Assembly: GCF_030052815.1 (NCBI RefSeq)
Contig: NC_079500.1
Span: 8,070,455 to 8,134,454, forward strand
Length of the DNA stretch: 64,000 nucleotides
From: Hevea brasiliensis
Lineage: Eukaryota; Streptophyta; Magnoliopsida; Malpighiales; Euphorbiaceae
Direction of reading: 5' to 3'
How positions within the stretch are numbered: the stretch's first letter is position 1; each line of letters begins with the position of its first letter. Below are positions 21,140-31,200 of this stretch, piece by piece. Below the pieces are notes generated by a model, which saw nothing but the letters and a program-made list of their open reading frames with translations, was not told the DNA's origin and searched no databases. The translations under genes were made by a program, and so were the position numbers.

Positions 21140-24100
21140 TTGAATTTCAGGTTTGTTGCAAAGGAATGAAGGAAAGTGATAAATGGTATATAGATAGTGG
21201 TTGTTCAAAGCACATGACTGGTGAAAAAGACAAGTTTTCAAAAATTGCAATGAAAGATGGAGGATATGTAAAATTTGGAGACAAAGGGAAAGGAAAAATA
21301 ATTGGAAATGGCACAATTGGCACCAAACCTTGTATTGAAGATGTATCGCTTGTTGAAGGTTTGAAATACAACTTGCTAAGTGTAAGCCAACTGTGTGATA
21401 AAGGCTTTGAGGTAAAATTTACTTCGTCTCTATGTACAATCAATAGTTTAGATAATGACACATTGTTCATTGCCAATAGATCAAATAATGTTTACTTGCT
21501 TGACATGAATAATTTTGAAACTAATCATGGTACATGTCTAGTATCTCTTGATAACTCTAGTTATTTATGGCATAGAAGACTGGGTCATGCAAGCATGCAT
21601 ACACTCTCAAAACTGTCTAAGAAAGAACTTGTTAATGGTCTTCCTAAGATTAAGTATGAAAATGAATTTCAATGTAGAGCATGTGCACTAGGAAAGCATA
21701 CTAGAGCATCTTTTAAGTCTAAGAATATTGTGTCTACCACTAGGCCATTAGAATTGCTTCATCTTGATTTATTCTGACCAGAACTCCTACTAGTCTTGGT
21801 GGGAAGTCATATGCTTTAGTTATTGTTGATGACTATTCAAGATATACATGGACATTTTTCCTTGCTCACAAAGATGAAACTTTTGAAAAATTCACCTCTT
21901 TTGGTAAAATGGTTCAAAATGAAAAAGGCTTTTGCATCTCATCTATAAGAAGTGACCATGGAACTGAATTTGAAAATCATTTGTTTGAGAAATATTGTGA
22001 TAAATATGGAATCAATCATAATTTTTCAGCTCCTAGAACACCACAACAAAATGGGGTAGTAGAAAGGAAAAATAGGACTTTGCAAGAAATGACTAGAACT
22101 ATGTTGAGTGAAAATAATTTGCCAAAGTACTTTTGGGCTGAAGCTGTTAATACATCTTGTTATGTGTTGAATAGAGTTTTGATTAGATCAATTTTGAAAA
22201 AGACCCCCTATGAGCTATGGAAAGGAAGGAAACCAAATATCTCTTATTTTAAAGCATTTGGTTGTAAGTGCTATGTGTTAAATAACAAGAAGGATAACCT
22301 AAAGAAATTTGATGCTAAATCCGATGAAGGAATCTTTCTTGGGTATTCAACAAAGAGTAAAGCCTATAGAGTGTTCAATAGAAGAACTTTGGTTATTGAG
22401 GAAACTATTCATGTTTTGTTTGATGAGACTAACCCTTCTATTAGAAGAAAAAATGCTTGTGATGAAAATGAGCAGGGTTTTGGAAAAGAGAATATAATAT
22501 CAAATGAACAAGTTGATGACAAAGATGAGGAAACTCAAGGAGAAACTACAATAGATGTCCATGATGCCAATGAAGATCAAACTAATGAAGAAATGCCAAA
22601 TTTGGAAGATTTACAAGTAAATGAGCCCCAACATGAAGATTTACCTAAAGATTGGAGATTCCATAGAAACCATCCTCAAGAAGACATTATTGATGATCCA
22701 TCTCAGAGGATGATGACTAGAGCACAATTGAGAAGATATTTTGGTAATGTTGCTTTTGTTTCACAAATTGAACCTAAATGTTTTGAAGATGCTCAAAATG
22801 ATGAAAGTTGGATTCTTGCTATGCAAGAAGAACTAAATCAATTTGAGAGAAATAAAGTTTGGAATTTAGTACCTAGACCAAAAGACCATTCAATTATTGG
22901 TACTAAATGGGTTTTTAGAAACAAAATGGATGAAAAAGGCAATGTTGTTAGAAACAAAGCTAGACTAGTGGCTCAAGGCTACAACCAAGAGGAAGGGATT
23001 GATTTTGATGAAACCTTTGCTCCGGTTGCTAGAATTGAAGCTATTAGGATGTTGTGTGCTTTTGCATGTTTCAAGGATTTTATGCTTTATCAAATGGATG
23101 TCAAGAGTGCATTTTTAAATGGTTATATTGATGAGGAAGTGTATGTTGCACAACCTCCAGGCTTTGAAAATCATGAGCATCCAAATCATGTTTATAAACT
23201 TACTAAAGCCTTATATGGTTTAAAGCAGGCTCCTAGAGCATGGTATGAAAGGCTTAGTAAATTTCTTTTACAAAATGATTTTCAAAGAGGCAAAGTGGAT
23301 ACAACACTTTTTGTTAAAAAGCATCATAATGATATGCTCATTGTGCAAATTTATGTTGATGATATAATTTTTGGTGCTACTAACGAATCTCTTTGCAAGA
23401 AATTTTCTAAGATTATGCAGAATGAATTTGAAATGAGCATGATGGGTGAGCTCACATTCTTCCTTGGACTTCAAATTAAACAAATGAAAGATGGCATCTT
23501 CATAAATCAATCAAAGTACATCAAGGATATGCTAAAGAAATTTAAGATGGAAAATTTGAAGAGCATGGGCACTCCTATGAGTTCAACAATTAAAATGGAC
23601 AGTGATGAAAAAGGTAAAGAAGTAGATACCAAGCTTTATAGAGGTATGATTGGCTCTCTTTTGTATCTTACTGCATCTAGGCCAGATATACACTTTAGTG
23701 TTTGCTTGTGTGCAAGATTTCAATCATGTCCAAAAGAATCCCATCTAAGTGCAGTCAAAAGGATTTTTAGATATCTCATAGGCTCACAATCAATTGGTTT
23801 ATGGTATCCAAAGTGCGAATCATTTAATCTTGTTGGCTATAGTGACTCTGATTTTGCTGGAAGTAGATTGGACAGAAAAAGTACCTCAGGTACTTGTCAA
23901 TTTCTTGGTCATGCACTAGTTTCTTGGCACAGTAAGAAACAAACTTCAGTAGCTTTATCTACAGCTGAGGCAGAATATATAGCTGCTGGTAGTTGTGTTG
24001 CTCAAATCTTATGGATGAAACAACAATTGGAAGATTTTGGTTTAAAATATAATCTTGTTCCAATTAAGTGTGACAACACAAGTGCCATAAACTTGGTCAA

Positions 24101-24299
24101 AAATCCAGTCCAACATTCAAGAACTAAACATATTGAGATTAGACATCATTTTATTAGAGATCATGTTCAAAATGGAAATATCAAAATAGAGTTTGTTGCC
24201 TCTGAAAATCAACTTGCTGACATTTTTACAAAGCCTCTTAATGAAGAAACCTTTTGTAGAATTAGAAGGGAAATTGGTATGTGTGAATTACTGGCTTGA
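21136..24299 (+). CDS. pol (copia, left arm): protease, integrase, reverse transcriptase, RNase H
   Basis: The ORF starts at the ATG overlapping the gag stop. Visible domains in order are the aspartic protease active site [11 protein letters not shown], the GAG-pre-integrase His/Cys region (LWHRRLGHA and CRACALGKH), the integrase core with [12 protein letters not shown] and [10 protein letters not shown], and reverse transcriptase with [33 protein letters not shown] and the catalytic YVDDIIFG. RNase H follows with [21 protein letters not shown] and [11 protein letters not shown]. One break at about 21774 (TTCTGACC where the right arm has TTCGGACCC) ends the first 213 codons inside the integrase; from 21909 to the stop at 24299 the frame is open for 796 codons. 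This is the better preserved pol of the two arms. Confidence 0.93.
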
Positions 24300-24916
24300 A
24301 ATCTAAGTCATCTACATTTTATTGAAAGTGTAACTGATTTGCTGAGATATTAGTTTGTTGAAAAATCTTTAAAGAATATTAGCTAACCTGTTTGTGTACT
24401 CGTGAAATTAGTTTACTAAGTTGTATACTAATATTGCGTGGCTAAAATTAGTTTGCTATATTAAGCACTGTTCAAATTTCAAACCAAAAAGGTGATTGTT
24501 CTTGAAGTTTTAAACGAGTACAACCATCCAAAAATCTTTCCACCTTTGATATAAAATTATCAGAAATGTGTCAGACATGTAGTAATTTTTTTTTGTGTAT
24601 ATAGGTATAGGTAGACTTGTTTGAAATGCAAAATAAAATATAAAAAAAAGGGGGGAAAGAAAAGGGAAAAACTGGTTCAGTTGAAAGTACAGTGACACTG
24701 AAAAGCGCGGGACTCAAGAGGACTTAAATCCTCTGCCACACGAAACCTCACATTTTCTCTCTCTCTCTCTGTTTCAATTTCCGACATCCCCAAACACCAT
24801 ACCCGATTCTTTCTTCAGGCGAAACAAACTCTAACTCACCAAAAAATTTCGAGTTTTCCTTTCCTCTTCCACACTTACCTCACCGAACTCCCATTACTCG
24901 ATTTTATTTTGTCTCA
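24300..24916 (+). promoter_or_regulatory. Spacer between pol and the extra ORF, with a promoter-like leader
   Basis: The 617-bp gap contains GTTTGCTA/AGTTTACTAA motifs like those in the LTR (24335-24460), a TATATAGG box near 24598, the inverted repeat AGAGGACTTAAATCCTCT near 24716, a CT microsatellite (near 24757-24771), and a C/T-rich stretch to the ATG. This resembles a plant gene promoter plus 5' UTR. A separate promoter or a spliced transcript for the extra ORF is an inference. Confidence 0.45.
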
Positions 24917-26682
24917 ATGGCTCGCACCAAACGAAAACAAAAATCCCCTGTTGTTGCCGCTGCTTCATCTTCCTCGCCACCTCGACGATGTCCTCGCTAT
25001 GCATTGCGGAAGAAACCGAAAGGACAAAGAAACGTGTCGTAAATCAAAGTCGCTTAGTGAGTCTTCTCACTGGCCCAAGGGTGTCGAATCCTCTAAATCG
25101 ACGCTAAAAGAAGAAGACGATACGTAAAACAAGGGACGGGTGCTCAAAAGAAAATGGGTATCGCAAAGCTTTCGTTCAAGTGGATAAAGCACTGTTGGAT
25201 TGCAAATTCATCAAATGGGAGAACTTTAATCAGGTAAACTTTCACTTTAAGGAGCTTTTTGAATTTCAAGGTTGGTTGGGTGTCTGTGAATGCGCAAATG
25301 AATATTACCCTAGGCTTGTACAAGAATTTTATAGAACTCATGATCGTTGATGATGAGGATCGATTTGAAGTAATTTTGAACACAAATACATATAGTGTCT
25401 CTGTTGAATTGATAGCCACGGCTTTAAATTTGCCCAATGATGGAAATAGAATTTCCACTCATAAGGATGTTGCTAGAGTAGCGGTTTTAATCGTTGAGTT
25501 TGAGAATGAAGTATTTCCGCTAGCACCGCCAAAATGAGAAATCCACCAGCACTCAAAGCCCTCCAAAGATATCAAAATTATTCACGTGATGGTAAACTAT
25601 GTGTTCTGGTCCAACCGCAGCTATGGCTATCTGAGTCACTTGGATATGTGTATTATGTGGCACATTGTGAGTAAAGTTAGGTTAAATTTAGCCTACTTAA
25701 TTTTCAAAAACATGTGCAAGGCCTATGGAATTGGTAAACTGCCCTATGCACACTTGTTGACTGCTGTGTTTAAAGAGCTAGAGGTGAATGTCACTAAGGA
25801 AAGCTCTAGGGCTGACTTGATAGTGCTTAGAGAAATACATTCGCATAATCGATGGGAGAAAGACCAGATTTGAAAAGGGTAGGTCCTTCACTGCTAAAGT
25901 TGATTCTGGTTCTGGTAATGAAGTTTTGAATGAAATTCAAGGGCTAAGAGCTGCTGTTAATGACCATTTTAGTTCAACAACTCAATCTCTTGATATTCTC
26001 AGAAAATTTGTAGATGTTGTTGACTATAAAGTGAGTCACCTACTCACTCAAAATGAGGAGTTAAAGAAGTTGATAATGGACCTTCAGCAGGCCAAGGAAA
26101 TTGCAGCTCCAACTAAAGTTGAGGTTGGCACTCAGGTTTCTACTGATAAGGGAGAAAGCACCAAGGTTGAAGAGCCTCTCAAAGTGGTCAAGTTGTCGGT
26201 CGAACTTGAACCTATGGTAGATGCTCATGATGAGCATGCTCCTGACCATGTTGCACCTGAGATTGATCCTACAGCTGATGTACCCACTGCCCTTAATGAT
26301 CCCAAGGTTGTAGAAGCTGAAAGTGAGTTACCCAAGGAAGGTGAAAAGGTTCCAGAATCTGAACCCATTGTTGAACCTCCTCCGCTCCACTAGTTGAGCT
26401 CGATGTCGCTCCTACACACCACTGTGAACCTTCCCTTAAAGACCACCAAGCTAGCGCCAAACTCATTATCTGCACGCCGCCTCAGCCCAAGAAGGGTAGA
26501 AAAAGAACAAAGTCCACTGTCAAATCCCTACCAAACCTTAGCCGCTTCTTGAACCACCTTCAAGATGATGAGGCCGAGCTGATGATCAAGTGGTCGACCA
26601 ACCACCTCCACTCGTTATTAAACCGCCTAGGAAGAAAATGGTGCCTACAAAATCCACTCGCAGGAGTAAACGACTTAAATAG
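24917..26682 (+). CDS. Extra 3' ORF of the copia element (left arm), frame broken
   Basis: The ATG at 24917 begins MARTKRKQKSP and the end at 26682 reads SKRLK-stop, as in the right arm, but many 1-3 nt differences break the frame. Open stretches include 25259-25537 (a WVSVNAQ frame), 25586-25873 and 25926-26393. Many breaks fall where the right arm has CAG or CTG: GCGGTTTTAATCGTT at 25481 against GCAGGTTTTAATCTGGTT, and TCCGC at 25516 against TCCTGC. The GATTCTGGTTCTGGT stretch near 25903 is open, where the right arm has a TAG. See 59265-61058 for the protein description. Confidence 0.75.
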
Positions 26683-26839
26683 CATCTCATCTGGATTTTT
26701 ATCTTACAGATTGACTATTTAGTTTACTAGTCTGTTTGCTGATCTTGATTTTTAGTTTGATACTGACTACCTTACTGCATTTACATATTGGCTAACATGA
26801 TTGTTTTTGTGTATTTTCTCCTGTTTCCTTTTTGATTGA

Positions 26840-27221
26840 TGACAAAAGGGGAGAATGGATATGGATATGTGAATATGGATATGGATATGTGAATATGTGT
26901 TTATACTTGTGTTGATGAACATGGAAACTTGTGTTGTGGAAATATGGAAATGTGTTGATATACTTGAGAAGTGTAGTGATACTTGTGGATATATGTTTAT
27001 ACTTGTGTTAATACTTGTAAATTGTGAATATGCTTTATAGCATAAATTCAGGGGGCGCTTATGTACAGAAAATGAATTTCTTGGAAATTATGTGCATGTA
27101 TTTAGGGGGAGCATTTTTGGTATACTATACTTGGATTTACATACTCACATAAATTCTCACACACTTTTATTTTTGACTGATTGATTCAGTTGAGTTTTGT
27201 CATCATCAAAAAGGGGGAGAT
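26840..27221 (+). other. Repeated purine tracts and polypurine tract (left arm)
   Basis: CAAAAGGGGAGA (26843-26854), GGGGGCGC (27051), AGGGGGAGC (27104-27112) and AAAAAGGGGGAGA (27208-27220) lie in the last 400 bp. The last one abuts the 3' LTR with one T between and is the functional plus-strand primer site. Multiple purine tracts upstream of the 3' LTR are a described Sirevirus trait. Between them is an irregular GGATATGTGAATAT / ACTTGTGTTGAT repeat (26855-27025). Confidence 0.8.
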
Positions 27222-28618
27222 TGTTGACCTCGTGTAGCTCAAAATGAGTATTAATTTTGATGATAACAAAACTCAAAGAGAATCTATCTAACCTAACCTT
27301 AAAGTGATGTGTAGATTCTTTGTCTTATGCATAAAGAACCTTTGAAGTTGCATCGAAGAAGAAAAGATACTCAAAGGCATTCCAAGACAAATCCAAAATG
27401 AGAAAAAGACTATGGAAGCCAAGACTCAAAGAAAAGGTATGAAAAGTATAGCGTTAGAGTCTTAGGCCTTTTTGTGAAAAAGAATGGATGAGAATTTAGT
27501 CATATGGAGCTCAAAAATGAAAATTTATTTTCTGATTACTTTTTCTTATCATGACCTTGAACACAACCATTGAAACATTTTTCAAAGGTCTAAATCATTT
27601 TACATTGCAAGTTGAGACATGCAGCTGTTGACTTAGTTTCCTAACTGGTTTGCTAAAATTTTCGGTTTGCTAATATGTTTGCTAAAAACATTAGTTTGCT
27701 AACCAGTTTGTCGATCGCTCCTAAAATTTTATTAGTTTGCTAATCGCCCGTAGTCGCTCAACTCGCACAAAAGGACAAAATAACGCCATTTTGTCTTGGG
27801 CAGTGTGTATAACGGTCCAAACGGGTTTCAAACGGTCTAGAATAATTTGGGACTATAAATACACCTTCTTTACTTCATTTACAATTTAATGAAAGCTTAC
27901 ATTTGATCTCCAACATTGAATTTTCATTTATTGCTTTCATTCAAGAGCATTTAAAGATTTTGAGCTACCATTGGCAAATCAACTCATCTCTTCTTTATAG
28001 TTTGATTTGTATTGAGTAAGAGTGAGTGTTGAAATATTGAATTGCATTCAAGAGAGGTTGTACAAGCACCTATTGAAGCTTGAAGTGTAAGTGCTTGTGA
28101 TAGCACTTGTGGAGGTTTCAAGCTACCTTGGTGTAAAAGCTTGGTGTTGAGAAATTGTAAAGGGCTTTGGTCTCTTGCCTTCAAAAGAGCAAATAGTGGA
28201 GAAAAGACTCAAAGAGGGTTCTTTGAGAGAGTGGATGTAGGCTAGCTGCTTCTAACCACTATAAAATCCTTGTGTTTGATTTCTAACCTTTACCTCTTTA
28301 CTTTTATGCAATTTAAATTTCTTTTCTCATATACATGATAGTGAATGTTGGTTAAATAGATTGAGTTGTTAAATTTGTGGACATATAGAGAGACATGAAA
28401 AAATAATATGATAAATCCTTAATAAGAGAAAGCCATAAACAATGATTGAGAATTGAATTACAACATAGAAACACATTGTTGAAGCACATAATACAAACTT
28501 TTTATAAAGAAGAATCACATATTTGAACAAAGCCACAATATTTCATTAGGATATAAGCAAGGGCAGAAAAATTGTTAAAGTCCAATTCACACCCCACTAG
28601 GACTATTTTGGGACAACA
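27222..28618 (+). repeat. 3' LTR (copia, left arm)
   Basis: The LTR is 1397 bp, with the same TG...CA ends as the 5' LTR. It is near-identical to the other LTRs except for CAG/CTG sites (27705-27770) and a dense cluster of changes at 28384-28600, many of them to A. None of those changes is shared with the other three LTRs. Confidence 0.95.
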
Positions 28619-28623
28619 TACAA
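28619..28623 (+). repeat. Target-site duplication TACAA, right (copia, left arm)
   Basis: This partner of 17917-17921 is followed by GAATACTAATATAAGTCC, identical in the right arm. Confidence 0.95.
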
Positions 28624-30660
28624 GAATACTAATATAAGTCCAATCCTTCAAATTTTAGCTCTGATCCCTAACCTCTCTATAGTCTAAATATTTATTTTTA
28701 GCACTTTAAAAATTATAAAAATATTCTTGGAGGTCCTCTACATCGCCCTTATATTAATTAAAATTATTTTACTTAATTTTACTAAGTCGTAAATATTTTA
28801 CGATTTATCACCTAGCTTAACCAAGGTAAAAATTACACAACTTAAGTTCGACTACCTTTACAAATTCTCGCTACTTTGAATGCATCTAGGACGCCCAAAA
28901 TGCTAAGATCGATTGTAATATTAACTATGTTCGAGACAAAGCCATCGGGCACTGGATCAAGCAGAAAACTCAATGCCAAGTGCCGATGAGCTAATATCGA
29001 TCCGATTGCACCTAAACAAAGCCCACAAATTGTTAAAAATTATCACATAATTATTTTTAATTTATAGAAATCAAAAAGGCCTGAAAATCTCATAAAGTGA
29101 TTTGGACCATCTGATAATTGCCTTTTTCAAATTGTGTCTGATAGAAACGGGGTCGATCCCATCTCGAAGGTCTCAATGCGCTGAGTCCATTGGTGGTCTC
29201 GGATCGTTAGAAATCTGATCAGAAAGCTAGAAAAAATTCATTTTCTCTCTCCTCAATTTGTGCAAATCCGACGACCATAGGAGCTACCATGGGCTGTAGG
29301 GCATCGAGCTAGATCGTTGGGTGGCCAAGGATGGCCGTAACGGCCAAAAAGGGCCTTGAAAATTCGATTCTCTTTCCTCTCTCTCTCGATTCTCACCGTG
29401 AGCCGCTCTTCATCGCTCGACCTTGCCGCCATCGTCGCCAGGGGAGTGTCGAAAGTCTCGCCATCACATTGGTGGGCTACCGTAAAAATGGAGAAGAGAG
29501 GTGGGGAGGAAGTGAACGGAGAGATGAGAAGGATGGGGAGGGGGTGTAGCGGGGGCATCTTTTTCTCTCTCTTTTTTTTTAACTTTTAATTACTTACTAA
29601 ATCCCTAAAGTTTTGTAAGTTTTTCAATTAAGTCCAAACATGTTTTTCAATAGAAATCAACATTGCATTAATTAATTAAAATTAGATTTTTAAGTCAGAT
29701 ACAACAACAATAAATAATAATAATAATAATTAAATTAAATAACAATTTAGTCAAATCTTAGAACCAAGATTGACAATAATGAAATAATATATTTTGATAA
29801 TTGATTTGATATTAATTTTTAAAACTAATCATTTCAATTAAATTAGACTATTAAATAATTTATAAAATTTGTTTAAAAATAACATTAAAAATGTATAAGT
29901 GAAAGTTTTATAAAAATTATAAATTAGCTAGATAATATTAAAATAAGATTAAAATACTATATAAAAATATAAAATTTATGTTTTAAAAATTCAGGTTATT
30001 ACATGTCAAATCTTTGATCAATAAAATTTGTAGACAAACGGAAGAAGCATTAATTGCTCCAAATTTTCTTTAAAAAAATTTCGACTCAACGATTGTGAAG
30101 AATGAAGATAATATTCCTTTTTGAACATAATCACGCTGTAATTTTTGTCAAAGAGAACTTTTATTTCGAAAAGAATTTATTTCATCTATTTTAATTCCCG
30201 TGAAGGATAAATTCCTAAAACTAAAAGGATATGGATTGCGTGTTACATATATCAATATTAAAAAATAAAATAAAATAAAATGAGTGGGCTCCATCCATGT
30301 TGAAGAATTTGGTGAGTGGGGTCAATTATGAACCCTTTATCCCCAAAACTTGCGCTCAATTGAAGGATTGAATTTTCAATACATATATGATTTTTTTTTA
30401 AAATATTTGAGAGGGGGTTGAACATGGCTCTGCCCTTTGGTGGTGGCAATAGTATTGAAGGAGATGATGCTGGAATTTTAGAGAGGAAGATGATATTTTT
30501 TATTTTGATATGAGAGAATTTACTCTATTTTAGTACTCTTTTGGTATTTTTTTATAGGGTGGTATTTTTTTATAGGGGGATTAGGAGAATAGAGACCCTA
30601 ACTTAGCACCTGTTAGGTGAGTGATGTGTCTATAGTTATTGGACTAAGCCACATTAGATA
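28624..30660. other. Spacer right of the copia element, probably old TE sequence
   Basis: The block 28900-29560 is GC-richer (for example GGGGTCGATCCCATCTCGAAGG and GGCCGTAACGGCC) and ends in a G-rich then CT/T-rich stretch, like the interior of degenerate plant LTRs. Its ORFs change frame between the arms (29253-29558 against 63703-63978) and have no recognisable domains. From 29600 to 30660 it is AT-rich with no feature that I can support. The right-arm part is 63014-64000. Confidence 0.45.
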
Positions 30661-30682
30661 GGGATGGGCACTCATTAGTTTT

Positions 30683-30739
30683 AATCAAAAAATCAAACCG
30701 AACCAATTTAATTTAGTTTTTCGGTTTGGTTTTTTGATT
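30683..30739. repeat. Near-perfect hairpin with AACCGAACC-type arms
   Basis: The left arm 30683-30702 and right arm 30720-30739 are inverted repeats (19 of 20 pairs) around a 17-nt loop. Sequence further right (30940-31075) keeps repeating GGTTTGGTT / AATTCAATTT motifs. This looks like the end of a small non-autonomous element of the kind often seen in plants as GGGATGGGCA...CGGTTTGGTT; GGGATGGGCA is at 30661. Confidence 0.6.
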
Positions 30740-31200
30740 AATTGGTTCTATTTCGGTTTTGATTTAAAAAAAATTCAATTCTTTTATTTGAGTTGGTTAG
30801 TTCAGATTTGTGCAAGGATTTGATTTGTTGGGATTTGTTATTTACTTCTTTAAGATTTTGTACTGTTGATCTGAGATTGTAAGATTGTAGAATGTTTATT
30901 TTGTTTAGCGTTGTTCTGTTATGTTGATTTTTGAGTAATCAACAAATTGCATCAAACCTATTATTTTGATTCAATTCAATTTAGTTGATTCTATTAATCA
31001 GTTTGGTTTAATTCCTCAAAAAATATATTTCACTTTTTTTATTTTCTAGTTTAGTTTGATTCGAAATTGAATCACTCAAACACACAGCAATATAATTATA
31101 TATGGATAAAAGTATAAAAAAATTACGTTGTAAACAAGGCTAGTTTTAAATAGTATCTCATAATTTTTATTTTAATCAATTAATATTTTTTATTAAGTTC

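Larger units (their letters stand above)
17922..28618 (+). mobile_element. Complete Ty1/copia retrotransposon, Sirevirus type (left arm)
   Basis: The element is 10.7 kb with two ~1.39-kb LTRs starting TGTTGACC and ending GGGACAACA, a 5-bp TSD, a tRNA-Met type primer-binding site, gag, a pol with the copia domain order (protease, integrase, reverse transcriptase, RNase H), an extra 3' ORF, several GGGGG-type purine tracts, and a polypurine tract against the 3' LTR. The long gag with two CCHC knuckles, the extra ORF and the repeated purine tracts are Sirevirus (Maximus/SIRE) hallmarks. The element is inserted in AT-rich sequence at the same base as the right-arm copy, so it predates whatever separated the arms. 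Confidence 0.95.
2264..29580. repeat. Left arm of a ~27.3-kb direct repeat
   Basis: Everything from about 2264 to 29580 recurs in the same order and orientation at 36653-64000, including intergenic spacer, minisatellites, the fusion gene and a copia element with identical flanks. The coordinate offset drifts only between about 34363 and 34420 because of small indels. This is seen directly by matching landmarks: the gene start at 15235 and 49612, the 5' LTR start at 17922 and 52285, and the T-tract at 29571-29580 and 63991-64000. Selfish-element mobility cannot explain the repeat because the unit is a mosaic. The likely explanations are an unmerged contig overlap or haplotig, and less likely a young tandem segmental duplication. 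Confidence 0.97.

Noticed and set aside
17922..28618. CAG/CTG differences as C-to-T decay of methylated cytosines
   Set aside because: The changes are mostly rearranged or missing bases (TCG, CG, CGTG) rather than TAG, TTG or CTA.
29253..29589. ORFs of 70-100 codons on both strands
   Set aside because: The right-arm equivalent has a different frame and sequence because of indels; likely old transposon sequence.
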